This document shows positions 40,801-52,111 of a DNA stretch of 64,000 bases, one piece after another. Source of the stretch: Dromaius novaehollandiae (lineage: Eukaryota > Chordata > Aves > Casuariiformes > Dromaiidae). Every line of letters starts with the position of its first letter. The first letter of the stretch is position 1. The stretch is taken from positions 9,920,001-9,984,000 of the forward strand of contig NC_088117.1 in NCBI RefSeq assembly GCF_036370855.1, written 5' to 3'. A program made the translations under genes and the position numbers. Under the pieces are notes generated by a model. It saw nothing but the letters and a program-made list of their open reading frames with translations, was not told where the DNA came from and made no database searches.

Positions 40801-41057
40801 GGGACGCCGACAAACCCAAACCGGCCCAGGAGTCAATATTATCGGGATATAAAGGAACGCTATGTCTCTTCGTACGGGTCTAGGATTTCTGCCTTTTAGC
40901 AGCGAACCTTGACTCAGCCAATATCCACAACATGCAGCCCGGGCCAAAACAGTCTGTGCCTTCAAGCACCACGACAGCTGTTTTTCTTGCTAAAATATGA
41001 CATTAAATTTTTTCGGATGGCTGGACGCTTCCTTGATGAAAGGGGAATAAGGGGCTA

Positions 41058-41063
<6 letters not shown>

Positions 41064-41107
<44 letters not shown>
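41064..41107. repeat. (CT)n dinucleotide microsatellite
   Basis: About 21 uninterrupted CT units, followed by a further pyrimidine-rich stretch to about 41,145. Confidence 0.97.
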
Positions 41108-41108
<1 letters not shown>

Positions 41109-42226
41109 CTCTGTCTTTCTTTCTCTCCTTTCTTCCCCTCTTCTGTGCGAGACCAGGGCACGATGCTCGCTCGCGGAGCCGGCGGTGCCTTGCAGCCTGC
41201 CCCGGTGCTGATGGGACCATGGCGGGTTGGGGAGGGGGTTGCACCTTGGACACCTCTGCTTTTTTAAGGAAATGCTATTTCCAGCTGGTTTTTACGGTGC
41301 CCCCGGCTTTCGGGGAGCTCCCGGCGCTCAGGCGGTGCAGGAGCGCGTCCAGCCCCTGTGCTGGGAATCGGCATATGTCCGTGTCCCCGGTCCCACCTGT
41401 ATTTGGGAAATCATGGAGGGGGCAGGAAGGTGGCGGGTACCGGCGAGCGTGGTCCCGGGGGCCGCGTTGGCTTTTCACGCAGCGGTGGCACCGCGGCAGC
41501 TGGTGGGGGGGGGATCAGCTGCGTTTAGGGTGCAATGGAGGGTGCTTTTCCCCGGAGCGTGTTTGCCCCCAGCTATTTTTGCCTCTCCTGACAGCCTCCC
41601 CAGGTCACGGGCGGGATGGGGACGTTCAATGGGACGTTCCCGTGCGTTTCCCGGGGGGGAGCGTGGGATCGGAGCAGCCCTTTCCCTGAGGGATTCAAAA
41701 TTGCCTTTCCCTGTCCCGTGCTGCTCTCCTTGCATTTCCTGGGAAAACTCCCGTTGTCGTGGGGGGGAGCGGGACGGGGCCGCAAAATCCGACGTTGGCC
41801 TTCCCTCCCCTCCCGTTTCCCTTAGCCTTTGCCTTTCTCCGAGACCGGCTCGGTTTGCAACGGGAGACAGAAGAATTTTTCGCCGGGGGAGGCGGGAGCC
41901 GCACCAGGAGCAGGTTTTCCTGCCCGGAGCCTCCCCGGCTTGTTTATTTTGACTGGGGCCTGACATTTCACGGGTCGAAAAACTGCGAGTGACGGAGAGG
42001 TGCTCCACGGCCACGGGGGGATGATATCACCGCCCCGGCGCGGGGCGGGGGGGGCCGCCGCCCCGTCCCCGCCGCCACCAGGCCCCGATCCATCATCCCC
42101 GCTATTTTCTTAGCAATTTTGCTTAAGTGCCTTATTTATACGTAGGGGTCCGCGTGCCAAGCCGCCGGCGGTGCGTGCCCCGCGCTTGCGTTCCCGCGCC
42201 GCGGCGGCCGCCGAGCGTCTGCTGCC

Positions 42227-42243
42227 GGGGGGGGGGGGGGGGG
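42227..42243. repeat. Poly(G) run
   Basis: Seventeen consecutive G residues in a CpG-dense patch (about 42,000-42,300); able to form a G-quadruplex and prone to length error. Confidence 0.95.
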
Positions 42244-42859
42244 ACGGACCCAGGCTCCCCCCTTCCCCGGCCGGCGCCCATGTGTTTGGCATTAGCGGCG
42301 GTCGCAGGGGGAGAAGGCAGCTGGGTTTCTCCCGAGCGTTTCAGTGCTTAATCTCCGAAGAATGCAGAATGTCTGTCTGGCCGGGCCGGCCAAGATCAAC
42401 GCCGCGGCGCGGGGAGGCCAACATAAACGTTCATGTTTTGTGTCACCGCGATTTCGCCCGATGTTTTTTAGGTAATTGCATAAGCCCAACTACCGGGATG
42501 AAACCGCCGCGGCGAGCGGGACGAGCCGAGTTGTGAAACCTCGCCTGCGAGGCGACGCTGGCCTGCCCCGGCCCCGGCGTTGGTGACCTCTCCTGATAAA
42601 TAAGCATCTCTTCGCCCACTCCCCCCCGGCACCCCCGCGGCTCCCGTGTGCCGGGCCGCCCTGTGCCCGAGGCCGGAGGGTGCCGCGGGTCAGCGCTGAC
42701 GTGCGTTGGCCGGGCGCCGGCGCGGAGCTACGTCCGCGCTCCGAAACCCCGGGGGGGAGCGGGGAGGGAGGGACCGGGAAGCTCGCCGGCGCTTCTTGGC
42801 CGGCCGGCCCGCGAGCTATCGCCACCCGCTTTGCTCCTGGCGCCCCGGCTCCATCCCCG

Positions 42860-42960
42860 CAGCTCATTGTAACTTCGTTAACGCAGTCCTTAAAGGCTGT
42901 ATCATCTCCCTGATGATACAGATTAATGCAAACTTAATTAGGCATCCTTAATTAAACCAG
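42860..42960. promoter_or_regulatory. AT-rich island with perfect hairpin and homeobox-type sites
   Basis: Inside CpG-rich DNA lies an AT-rich patch with a perfect inverted repeat: CTGTATCATC (42897-42906), loop TCCCT, GATGATACAG (42912-42921). Two TTAATTA cores follow (in AACTTAATTAGG and CCTTAATTAAAC). This looks like a conserved non-coding regulatory element; conservation itself cannot be seen from one sequence. Confidence 0.4.
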
Positions 42961-44769
42961 CTCCCCCGCGAGAGACAGCCCGGTGGTTTGACAGCCGCCA
43001 GCACGGGACCCCGACGGCATCCCATCCGTCCGTGTGCGAGCGCAAGGCCCCGGCGGGCGCGGGAGAGCCCGGCCGACCCCTCCGCGGCTGCAGCTGCTGG
43101 GCGGGGAGGGCTGGAAGCCGCGATACTGTTTTCCTGGCCGGGAGCAGTGGGTGCCAAAAGCCGGATGAATCCGTCACCCCCGGCTGCGGGTGGCAGGCGG
43201 CTCCGCGTCCCCCAGGCGCGCTCGGTGCTGCTGCCCGCCCGGAGCGGGTTGACATGCTGCCCGGCTCGCGGGATGCCCCTCGGCGGTGCCCCTGCCGCCC
43301 AACGCGCATTTCGGGCGATGCCGGGACAGAGCCCCCGCGGCACCCGTGCTCACACCCATCCGATGCCAAGATGCCAAGGGCTTCACCCGTCCCCTGCTAG
43401 GGCCCTCGGCACTGCTGCGGGATTTTTCCGGCTTTAATGAATTCGCTCACCACCCGCCTCCCCCCCCTTTTTATTTACTGTCCGCTGCTGGTTGCGGCTT
43501 CCACTCCCAGCAGCTCCCGGCACCTGTCACCCTGCCAGCACAGCAGTTGCTCTACCTCTCCCCATCTTTCTCGGGGCTTTATTTTGCTCGGAAAAGGAGA
43601 AAGAGGGAAGCAGAGCGGGGAGAGGGGGAGCAAGGCCGAAAGAAGGATTCCCACTGGGTTCTTGCCCGTGTCACAGCCCGTGCCCGCGCCTTGCCCGGGG
43701 GAGGCTGTTTTTCGCAGGAGCCTCGCGGGGTTGGAGGCTGCCGGGGCAGGAGACGTTGGGATGCAAGGCGTGCAGCTGCGATCCTCATCTGGGAGCCGAG
43801 CAGACCTGATCAGAGCGATGCGTAAGCCTCTCTCCATCCCTCCTGTCTTCTAGACTTTCTTTTTCTCGTTCTCACTCCCTCTCTCTTTTTTTTTTTTTTG
43901 TCCAGACATAATTAATGTAAACCAAATGCTTTGTGCACAGCTGCTGGCATCCTGAAGCCATTGTGTGTGTGGTCTTTCCTTTAGCCTGGACAGAGACGGA
44001 GCAAAACTCTGAACACTATCCCAGACCTGCTTGGGTAGAGAGCAGCATCTATTGCACAAGAGGCACCTTGAGTTCCTGCATTCCCCTCGTGGGATGAGGT
44101 TATGTGATGGCTGATTGAACCGGTTGAAATAAAACCGTGGAACTGCCCAAAAAACTTCATGTCCAAATCCAGCCAAACCCAAACTAAACTTTTCTTGCTG
44201 GTTGGAGGAAATTTGCTCAACTGAAACCCCAAATGTCTGTCTGGTTTTCGTGGCTGCCTCTGCGCTTCTTGGTTCCACTGGGGCTGGATGCTAATGTACC
44301 AAGGCCACTGCGGGGAAGGATTTCCTCCTGCTGGTTCTGGCACCTCTGGACCTGTGGAGCAATGAGATCTTGTGATTTGTTTTTTTCCAGCCAAAGGGCC
44401 AATTTCTGATCACTGCTCTCACTTCGTATTTCCACCAGATCTTTAGGGCGTGAGGTGTGAGGGAAAGAAGCAGTGTCTGGCCCTACCTGCTCCCAAGGGT
44501 TCGAGTAGTTGCTGAAACTCCTGGATCCAAAGAGCATCTGACCGTGGAGGTCCTGGTGACTCCTTGAGCAGTGTCGAAAGACTGATGAATTTGGCCAACT
44601 TCTCCGGCCTCACGCTTTGCAGGCAGTGCTGCCCTCACGCTTGCTGAAAAAAGTGCGAAATAATAAGGGATGCCGGGCTTTTAAAGAGAGCCTTTTCTCG
44701 CAGAGGCCCTGCAAAGGCGGCGGGCAGCCTTCTGCCGCTCGGCCCGGTCGAACCGGGGGGCTGAGCACC

Positions 44770-44830
44770 CCAGGCTCGTGGACTCGCCCAAGGCCATGTG
44801 GTGAGTCAGTGGCTGAGCATTTTGCAAGCG
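44770..44830 (-). repeat. MIR-type SINE remnant
   Basis: The text GGACTCGCCCAAGGCCATGT followed by GGTGAGTCAGTGGCTGAGC is the complement of the MIR core on the + strand. Confidence 0.7.
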
Positions 44831-46605
44831 TTTTAGCTAAATGGGAAGCATGTGACTGCCCTGCTCTGGAAGCGCTTTGGATTCCAGGGCGATTAAGATG
44901 CAGCGGATGCCTCAGCGGGAAGGTGGGCTGGGGGCTGTTTTTCTGAGGGTGAGAGCTGCCATGTGCGACCTGTCTGGGTGCTGGAAGCAGGGGAGCACAT
45001 CACGAGCAATCGCTCTCAGGCTTCTCAGAAAGTCTCCCCGCGTTGTGGTTGGGAGCTGGAGGGGGGCCCTGGGAGCCTGGGGGGCTGACAGCTCTGGAAA
45101 GCCTCCTCTGCACCCAAAAGCTTGAGGGTCCTCAGGGTTGGGTGAAGCCGCAAGGGAGAGGTGGGAGCTGGGACAGCACTGAGCCTAGAGCTGATCAGAA
45201 ACCCCGTATCCCGCAGAGCATTTCCATCTTGGGGCAATCTTTACAACTTACGTTTCCCTTTCTCAAGCAAGGCTGTCGGTCTGGACGTGCTGTCTGCTAT
45301 CTCCCGCGGCTGAGAGGTCCCTTTGCCCCCACTCCTCCTTCCAGCCCCAGCCCCATGGCTGGATGGGGCCGTCGGCGATGTGCCCCACCGAGGGGAGACA
45401 GCGGGAGAGGAAGAGCTTGGCCAAGTGGCCCAGGGACAGTTAATCTACCCCTGCAACAGGCCGGCCAGATCAAAACCAAACCAAGAAAGTTCAATTTCAG
45501 GTGTTTGCTATTCTGACCAAAAAAAAAAGAAACCTTGGAGAGCATGTGCATGGGTCCATGCAGAATATCGTAGCTAAAAAGACCTGACTTTCTATGGAAG
45601 AACATTTTCCATGGAAAACTCAACCAGCCCTTGATGGGACTTGCTATCGGGAGAGGGGCAAGTACCCAGGAGGATGATTTCTCCCTTTTCAGCTCTCGGT
45701 CAGGTGATGTTCACCAGAAAGGGGGAAGAGGATTGAATCTGCGGAGAAATGGATCCCTCCCCTCCGTTGCCCCTTCCCTCGAGCCTCGCGCCGAACGGCA
45801 GCAGCTCGCTGCCGGCGCGGGCAGCTCTGGAGCTCCGTGGCCGGTTAGCACCAGAAAAACAATTGTCTCTGCAGACTGCCCCAAAGCTCCCAAGTGATGA
45901 CAATTTTAAATGAGTGAGAGGTTGAAAAATAGTGAGTGAGATTTTTAAAGGGTCACCTTGGCCAAGGAGGCAGAAATTCTTCCTCGTGCAAGTGAGACGC
46001 TTTAGGAACTGCCTTAAAATTAATCCAAAACATGAGCCCGGCTCCAAATGAGTGGGACTTGGCAAGACGGCTGGACGCATTATCTTTAAATATAGGCAGG
46101 CATCCCAGAGGGTTTCTGGTGGTTTTCCTGGTCACTTCTTATTCCTCCTTCTCCCCCTCCACTGCCCCCCTGCCTTGCATAATTCTGTCTGTTTTAATGC
46201 TCGTATCCACATTTCGGACAGTCATTTGTTCATTCCTACAGAGTCTCCTGAAATCAGGCAGGGTTGCAACACGGCAAGAGCTTTTGTGCTGGGATATTCT
46301 GCTCGCAATGGGCCTCTGCTTTGGGAAGGCACTGCCCGAGGGCTGTCGCCCCGCTGCTGCGAGGGGGTTGCAGAAGCTCAGCGGAGAGCTGTGGTGGGTC
46401 AGAGACGCGGGAGGGCTGTAAAGGCACAACTGCCTTTGGCCCTGGCCACCAAAGCCGGGAGGCTCAGGACTGGCTCAGCAGCCAGGCTTTGAAGCGGGTT
46501 GTTGGACATGTCTGGGCATATGAAGACACGTCTGTCTTTAATACTTCCATCTGCAACTGAGACCAGCTCCAGCCAGTGCCATGCCGAACCCTTGCTGCGC
46601 ATTGC

Positions 46606-46628
46606 ATGTATGTGTGTATGTGTGTGTA
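46606..46628. repeat. Short (TG)n repeat
   Basis: TGTATGTGTGTATGTGTGTG, a short interrupted TG microsatellite. Confidence 0.85.
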
Positions 46629-49600
46629 ATTTGAAAGGATTTGGCAATACGGCGGTGCTAGAATGGTTAGATCCACATGTTCTAGCAAATGCAGCTTCCT
46701 ATTGACTTGTTAAACATTTGCTATTTATCAGATTTTGCTTTTAAACTGTCTGTAACAGTCTGGGAGAACTTGTGTCAAAATCCCTTCCAGATGTGAAGGT
46801 GCTATCCGATACTTTGGTTATAACCTGGACCCTCACTCCTGCTCAATTCAGATTAGTTGAACTACTGTGAAAATGAAAATGCAAATAAAGACATATAGAC
46901 ATATAAAGAGAGAGAGAGACGTGCATGTAAAACTTCCCCCAAACCTTCCCGTTCACAGGCAAAAACAGATCCTGCCTTTATAATGAGATCATGAGTTTTA
47001 TCATTAAACATTTGCTTTACTGGAAAAACACAGGTAACCAAGGGAAAGCAGCCATCTGCCCGTGTCTGTCCCTGTGTGTGTGCTTTTAAAGCCTTGTTGA
47101 CTTTTTCTCCATTTAAATAATGCTGCTTTGGGTCCGGGGCTTCCAGACACATTAGCTCTTTTTATGAGCATCAGATGATGTGCGCAACTGGAAATCAGAA
47201 CGGTTCCCCTGCATTCAGAGCACATGGATCAGATAAAGATGATTAGTTAAATGCTTATTGAAAGGCTGATGCAAGTTTGGAGCCTTTTTTTTTTTTAGCA
47301 GCACATGCTCTGCAGACCTGATGCCTTGTCAGTCTCCGCAAGAAGCTTTGGGGCCACAAGATATGCTCAGATTAAAACAACCTCTCTCGCGCTCTGGTAT
47401 CTGTCAGATCATATAAGATCTGAGCCAGCTCCCATTGTAGTGAGGGAGGGTTTTTCCACTGACTTTAAGAGGCGTTGGAACGGGGCCATAATCTTTGTAA
47501 TGCGGATCCGGGAGCGTGCGTGATGCACTGCATGATGACAGAATTTCTGGGAGATAGGCCTAAACCAAAACCTTGGACTGGAGCACCCGGGGGCTGCTTT
47601 GCCGTAGGAGCAGGGAGGCTTAAGACGCTCAACCTGGACTTGAAGCAGGTTTTCGCAGCTGCTGAAGCATCTCCACGAGCGCCAAGCAAGACCTGCTGCT
47701 TTGCATCTACCCCTCCAAGGGTCAGGGCTTCAGCGCTCCGATTTTGCAGGTTGGGCCTCATCCATAATCCAGATCCACCTCTAGCATTTGTCTGGCAAAC
47801 GGGCTGCGGTAAGGGACACCTGCGTGTGCGGGGAGCCGGGCGGCTGAGCTGTCCGTGGCTGCGAGCCGTCGCCCCTCCGCCGGGCGCTGCAGCGGCACGG
47901 ACACGCTCGGACCCAAATGCATCGTCGTGTGGGTCCTTCAGGGTGGTGGAGGCCAAATGCTGCTCCAAAGGGTTTCCCAGCCCCTTGGCATCCAGGACGT
48001 GCTCCTGCACCCTCTCATCTCTGCTCTTCCCCGTGATGAGCCTTGGTGGCGCAGGGTCTGTGTAGGGGATCTGGGGACTCAGCCCAGTTCCCCGGGGTCC
48101 TGAAACCCGTGCCATCGCTCCTGAAAAACCTCAGTCGCTGCAGAGCAGCACTGGGATGGGAAGAGAGGAAAGAGGAGGAAAGGAGCAACTGGAGACAACG
48201 TTGCGTGGGATTTTTTTAAGCAAATCCCTGACGCACAGCCTTTTCTTCTTGTGGGAACCTGGCACTTGGTTATGCTGATGTGCACCCACCGGGGAGCTGG
48301 GTCAGCCTCGGCGGCATGGGGAGGAACCAGCAGGGATTAGTCTTCTTCATCCAGGACAGGGACTTGTGGATTTGGGCGGCACTGGCAGGCAGCATAACTT
48401 GCCACCAGTGTGTTTTTTGCAGCTGTTTCCACCCAACTAGGCCACCTTTGCCTGGTCTCACTCAGAGGCCCAGAGCAACAGACACCTCCAACAGCCCATT
48501 TCTGCCCCCACTTCCTTCTGCTCTTTGGTACATGTGTTTTTAACATTAATTAAAGTGAAAATTAGACTCGATCCTGCCAGGATGTCACCAGAGTAAAACC
48601 TGGAAGCGCTGAAGTGTGGTGCGGTGAGCCAGGATCGGTGTCGCTTTACTGAACCGGGCCATCACGTCTGCTCTAGCTCCACCACCCTCTCGTAGGAAAG
48701 ACACCTCCTGAGCATCAGAACCGCGTTGTGACGGCAGACCCAGGGCCAGACCACTCCCCGGGGCTGCCCCATGCTGCTCCTGGCTCTACCTACCCCAGAA
48801 ATCATCGCTCTTGAATTCCCAGGGAAGCTGCTCCGCCACGGAGCAAGGAGCCTTTTCGGAAGTCCCGGTGGAGGCATCACCTTGGGTTGGCCATCCCTGC
48901 TCCTTATAAGCATCCTATGCCACCGGAGCAATGGCACTTTCTGCAGTGGGATCACTTTGCCGTGCCTTAAAGGGCATAAAACCGGCTAGAAGCAAAGCAG
49001 GGGCACCCCAGGCAGTGGATGAACCCGCCAGCACGGCAGCGGGAGGGTGCGGGGAGCAGCAGCGCGTGGAAAAAACCTCGCGCCGCCTTTCCAGAGCACG
49101 AGGCGAGAAGGCGCTTTCTGGAGTGCCCCGCGCGGCTGGCAGCAGACAGCAAGCTTTTGTGCTTCGGTCTGGCTGGTTCAGAGCGTCGTGCAGCCAAGGG
49201 GAGCTGGATAATTTGCCTGCAAGATTAGCTGGCGTTGGGCCCCACTAGACATCTCTGGAAGGCTCCGCCGGAGCGGGACCAGGTCCTAACTGCCCTGTCC
49301 CGCGAGGACGGGCCAGCGTGGGCTTTACCTGGAGGGGGACGACGCAGCCCGCGAGGCCCCGGCAAAGCCGCCGCCGTCCCCCGCTCGCGGGCACCGCTCA
49401 GCCCGGCGAAGCTGCCTGGCTCCTGCCCTCTCGCCGCCGTTTTCTGCCTTCGTGCCGCTAGCAGATGCCTTTGGAAGCGCAGGCTGATCCCTCCCCTCTC
49501 CATTCCTTTTTTCTTTCTTTTTTTTCCTCCCCCCTCTCCCGGCTGATCTTAAAAAAGCCCCGGGTGGTTTGGGCTTTGCGAAACCCAAATGCCTTTTGCA

Positions 49601-50317
49601 GCGTCAAGCACGGATCCCATAAGTAATATCCCAGCGCTGGAGAATAAGACAGTATATGAAGTAGACGGGGAGCTATAAAGACGCTTTAAAAGGGGCAATA
49701 AAAGTTTTGGGTTTCATATCGTCTTACCAAAGAAGAGAATAACAGAGAAGCAGGAAATTTCAGTAGCAGACATGACAAAGGTCACAGCACTCAGACTGCA
49801 CCTTAGACGAAAACACCTACTCTTATGAAAACAGCAGGAATTTCTGGCAAGGGCTCAAGAGCTCTTACAGGCAAAGCTCTCGGCAGCTCTAAAAGGTTAC
49901 AAGAGACTGTTTTGTCTACGTTGCTGTAAATGTTTATAATATTCCCCTGCATTGGTACTGCATGGGATATCCTGCCTGGGCGATAGCGAGCGCAGCCCGC
50001 GCCTCCCCAGTGCGGGAGCCCGGTGCCGCGGGAGCCCGGTGCCGCGGGCGCGAGGAGCGCGGCTTGCCCTTGCTGTGTTTTTGCCTTGCTACATCTCTCC
50101 CTCCGTGCTTTAAGTGTGGGCAGCACATTTGCAAAAAACGGCCACTGGGGTTTTGGGGGTCTTGCTCGGAGGTGCCCCAGCACGGTTTCCAGGGGCACCC
50201 AAGCTCCGGCTGCGTCTCCTCCTGGCCCACGGTTTTGGGGGGATCAAAGGTTTGCCATGGCCAGAGCAGAGCCCTGTCACATCAGCAGAGGGGGGGGGGG
50301 AGAGCATTGCCTGGTAT

Positions 50318-50323
50318 TTTATT
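50318..50323 (-). terminator. MYMK: Candidate poly(A) signal for MYMK
   Basis: TTTATT on the + strand reads AATAAA on the - strand, about 1.8 kb past the MYMK stop, the nearest canonical signal I found downstream. A variant signal closer to the stop could be used instead. Confidence 0.25.
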
Positions 50324-52111
50324 GTATTCAATAGGATTTTCTCCACCACGACCGCTCTCTGCAGCACCTGAATGCATGGCAGGTGTGAGCAGCAGCTCTC
50401 CTTGCCTCAGCTGGGCCCCGTTAACCTGCTCTCCTTATCTGCAGGGCGTTTGCCAGCATTTTCCCCTTGGAAGCACTGAAGGACCTCACGAGCGTGTCTG
50501 ACTTGTGCCTCCGCAGCTGTGGTTGCTCACGGCCAGCACCCGCGTTGCAGCCAGCGAGCGGCTCTCCTCTGCGCGCTTCGTGGGCACGGCGGTGAGTGCT
50601 TGCTCCCCGCTGCAGGGATGCGCGGTCCCCAGCACAGGACCCTCTTCTGCATCCACCCGCCCTCGTGGGCTTATTAAAACCTCCCGGGCAGGGCTTTCCC
50701 CCTCCTCAGAAGCAGGCTGCTGAAGCGCTGCTGCCTGCCCTGGGAAGGGGCTGTGTGCGGTTGTAGACAGCGTGAGAAGAGGCTTCTTGCAAGAGTCTTC
50801 AAACTAGGAGCCAGAGCGCTTGGGGCTGGTTCCTGGGGATGCCCTAACCGTTGTGGCAAAGTGTATCAGTAGCGTGAGGGCAATGGGGAAAGTGTGGCAC
50901 ATGGGCTACACGCTCGGAGCATGTTGCAGAGCGTGCAGGTGGCTGGATGCTCACAGAGACCTGATGCACTGTGTTATTTTTGCCGTGAGCCCTTGGGAAG
51001 CTCTGCCCGTCGCCCTTTGCTAGCAGTACGTCTGCGTGCAGCCGCGTTGGCCGTGCCACCGCAGCACCGGCTTGTCAGTGACTGTTGGATGCTCTGGGGT
51101 TCATAATTCATTTATATTTTTGTTGGACGTGTGTTTGCTTTTGCTTGTGCCCCATAGCAGGAAGCTGCTCTGATGAATGACCAGTGCAGATTTCTATTCC
51201 AGAGGAGCCCGGGCTTAATGCGGGCTTTCTGTGGACATCACTGTATATCAATACTGCTCTAATTGTCCATGACATATAGTCTTGGCTTTTTTCCCAGACA
51301 GTCTAAATAAATCATACACTTCTGCTATAGTAAATAGTCTGTTATAGGAGATGTTATAGGCTTACAGCCCTCCCTCCCCCCTCCAGGAGCTTCTTTTCTG
51401 TGCCTCTAATTTTCCATGTACTTTCCATACTAATGAGCCTCTCTGCAAGCGCACCTGCTGCCCGTGCGATCCAAGCAGGTTTGCAAAGACAAAGTGCCCA
51501 ATGTTGCCGCTGACTTCGGGCCGGAGCGGGTTTGGCAGCGGAGGGCTGCAGGCAGGGGAGGAGGGGTGCCGGGAGCTCCCCTTCGGTGCTGGCACCCGAC
51601 CTCGGCTGAGCAGGAGCGAGCGAGAGCCGGGCTAGAGAGTCTGTTGCACCGTTAAAGAGCTGGGTACTGCACACTTGCAAAGTCTTTGTTAATATGCATT
51701 ATTTACATCAGGGGCATACATAAATAAAATAGTAAATATCCTCACAAAAATACAGATTCTGTTAATTCGGCATCACAAACACGGCCCTGCGTGCTCCGGC
51801 TTGCAAACACGCATGCGAGGGAGAACGCGAGGCCTTGCAGGCCAGCAAAAATGGGGCCACCCGAGAGGCCATGTAGCCCCAAGAGTGCGTGGAGAGACGT
51901 GAAGGTCTCCTGCACGTTCTCCCCAGCCAGGGAGAGCATCGCTCTCCAGCCACGAGCTCTCCGTGACAAACCCGTGCTTCTCCAAGGAGAAGCAGCAAAT
52001 TTGAAGCACAGCCTCTGCTTGGGCTGGTGGTGGAAAGACGAGGTCTTTCCACGTAAGAAAGCCTTGAGCAGGCTGGGATCAGTGCAGATGCCCCTGGCTG
52101 CCTGGGGGACC

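Larger units (their letters stand above)
32645..50300. other. SLC2A6-MYMK intergenic desert, no gene recognised
   Basis: About 18 kb of mostly GC-rich sequence. Long open frames exist on both strands (for instance 36,851-37,852) but they show Pro/Arg/Gly/Ala-rich composition, no domain, and equally long frames on the opposite strand. AT-rich islands near 35,030-35,100, 37,850-37,920, 40,360-40,440, 42,860-42,960 and 46,680-47,280 look like possible conserved non-coding elements. Simple repeats and old SINE pieces are listed separately. The sequence near 47,400-47,500 (GAGCCAGCTCCCATTGTAGT) may be another old interspersed repeat. Given its position it may hold MYMK enhancers, but that is only inference. 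Confidence 0.6.

Noticed and set aside
32645-52111. An extra protein gene between SLC2A6 and MYMK
   Set aside because: No chain of in-frame exons with splice sites and recognisable protein text was found.
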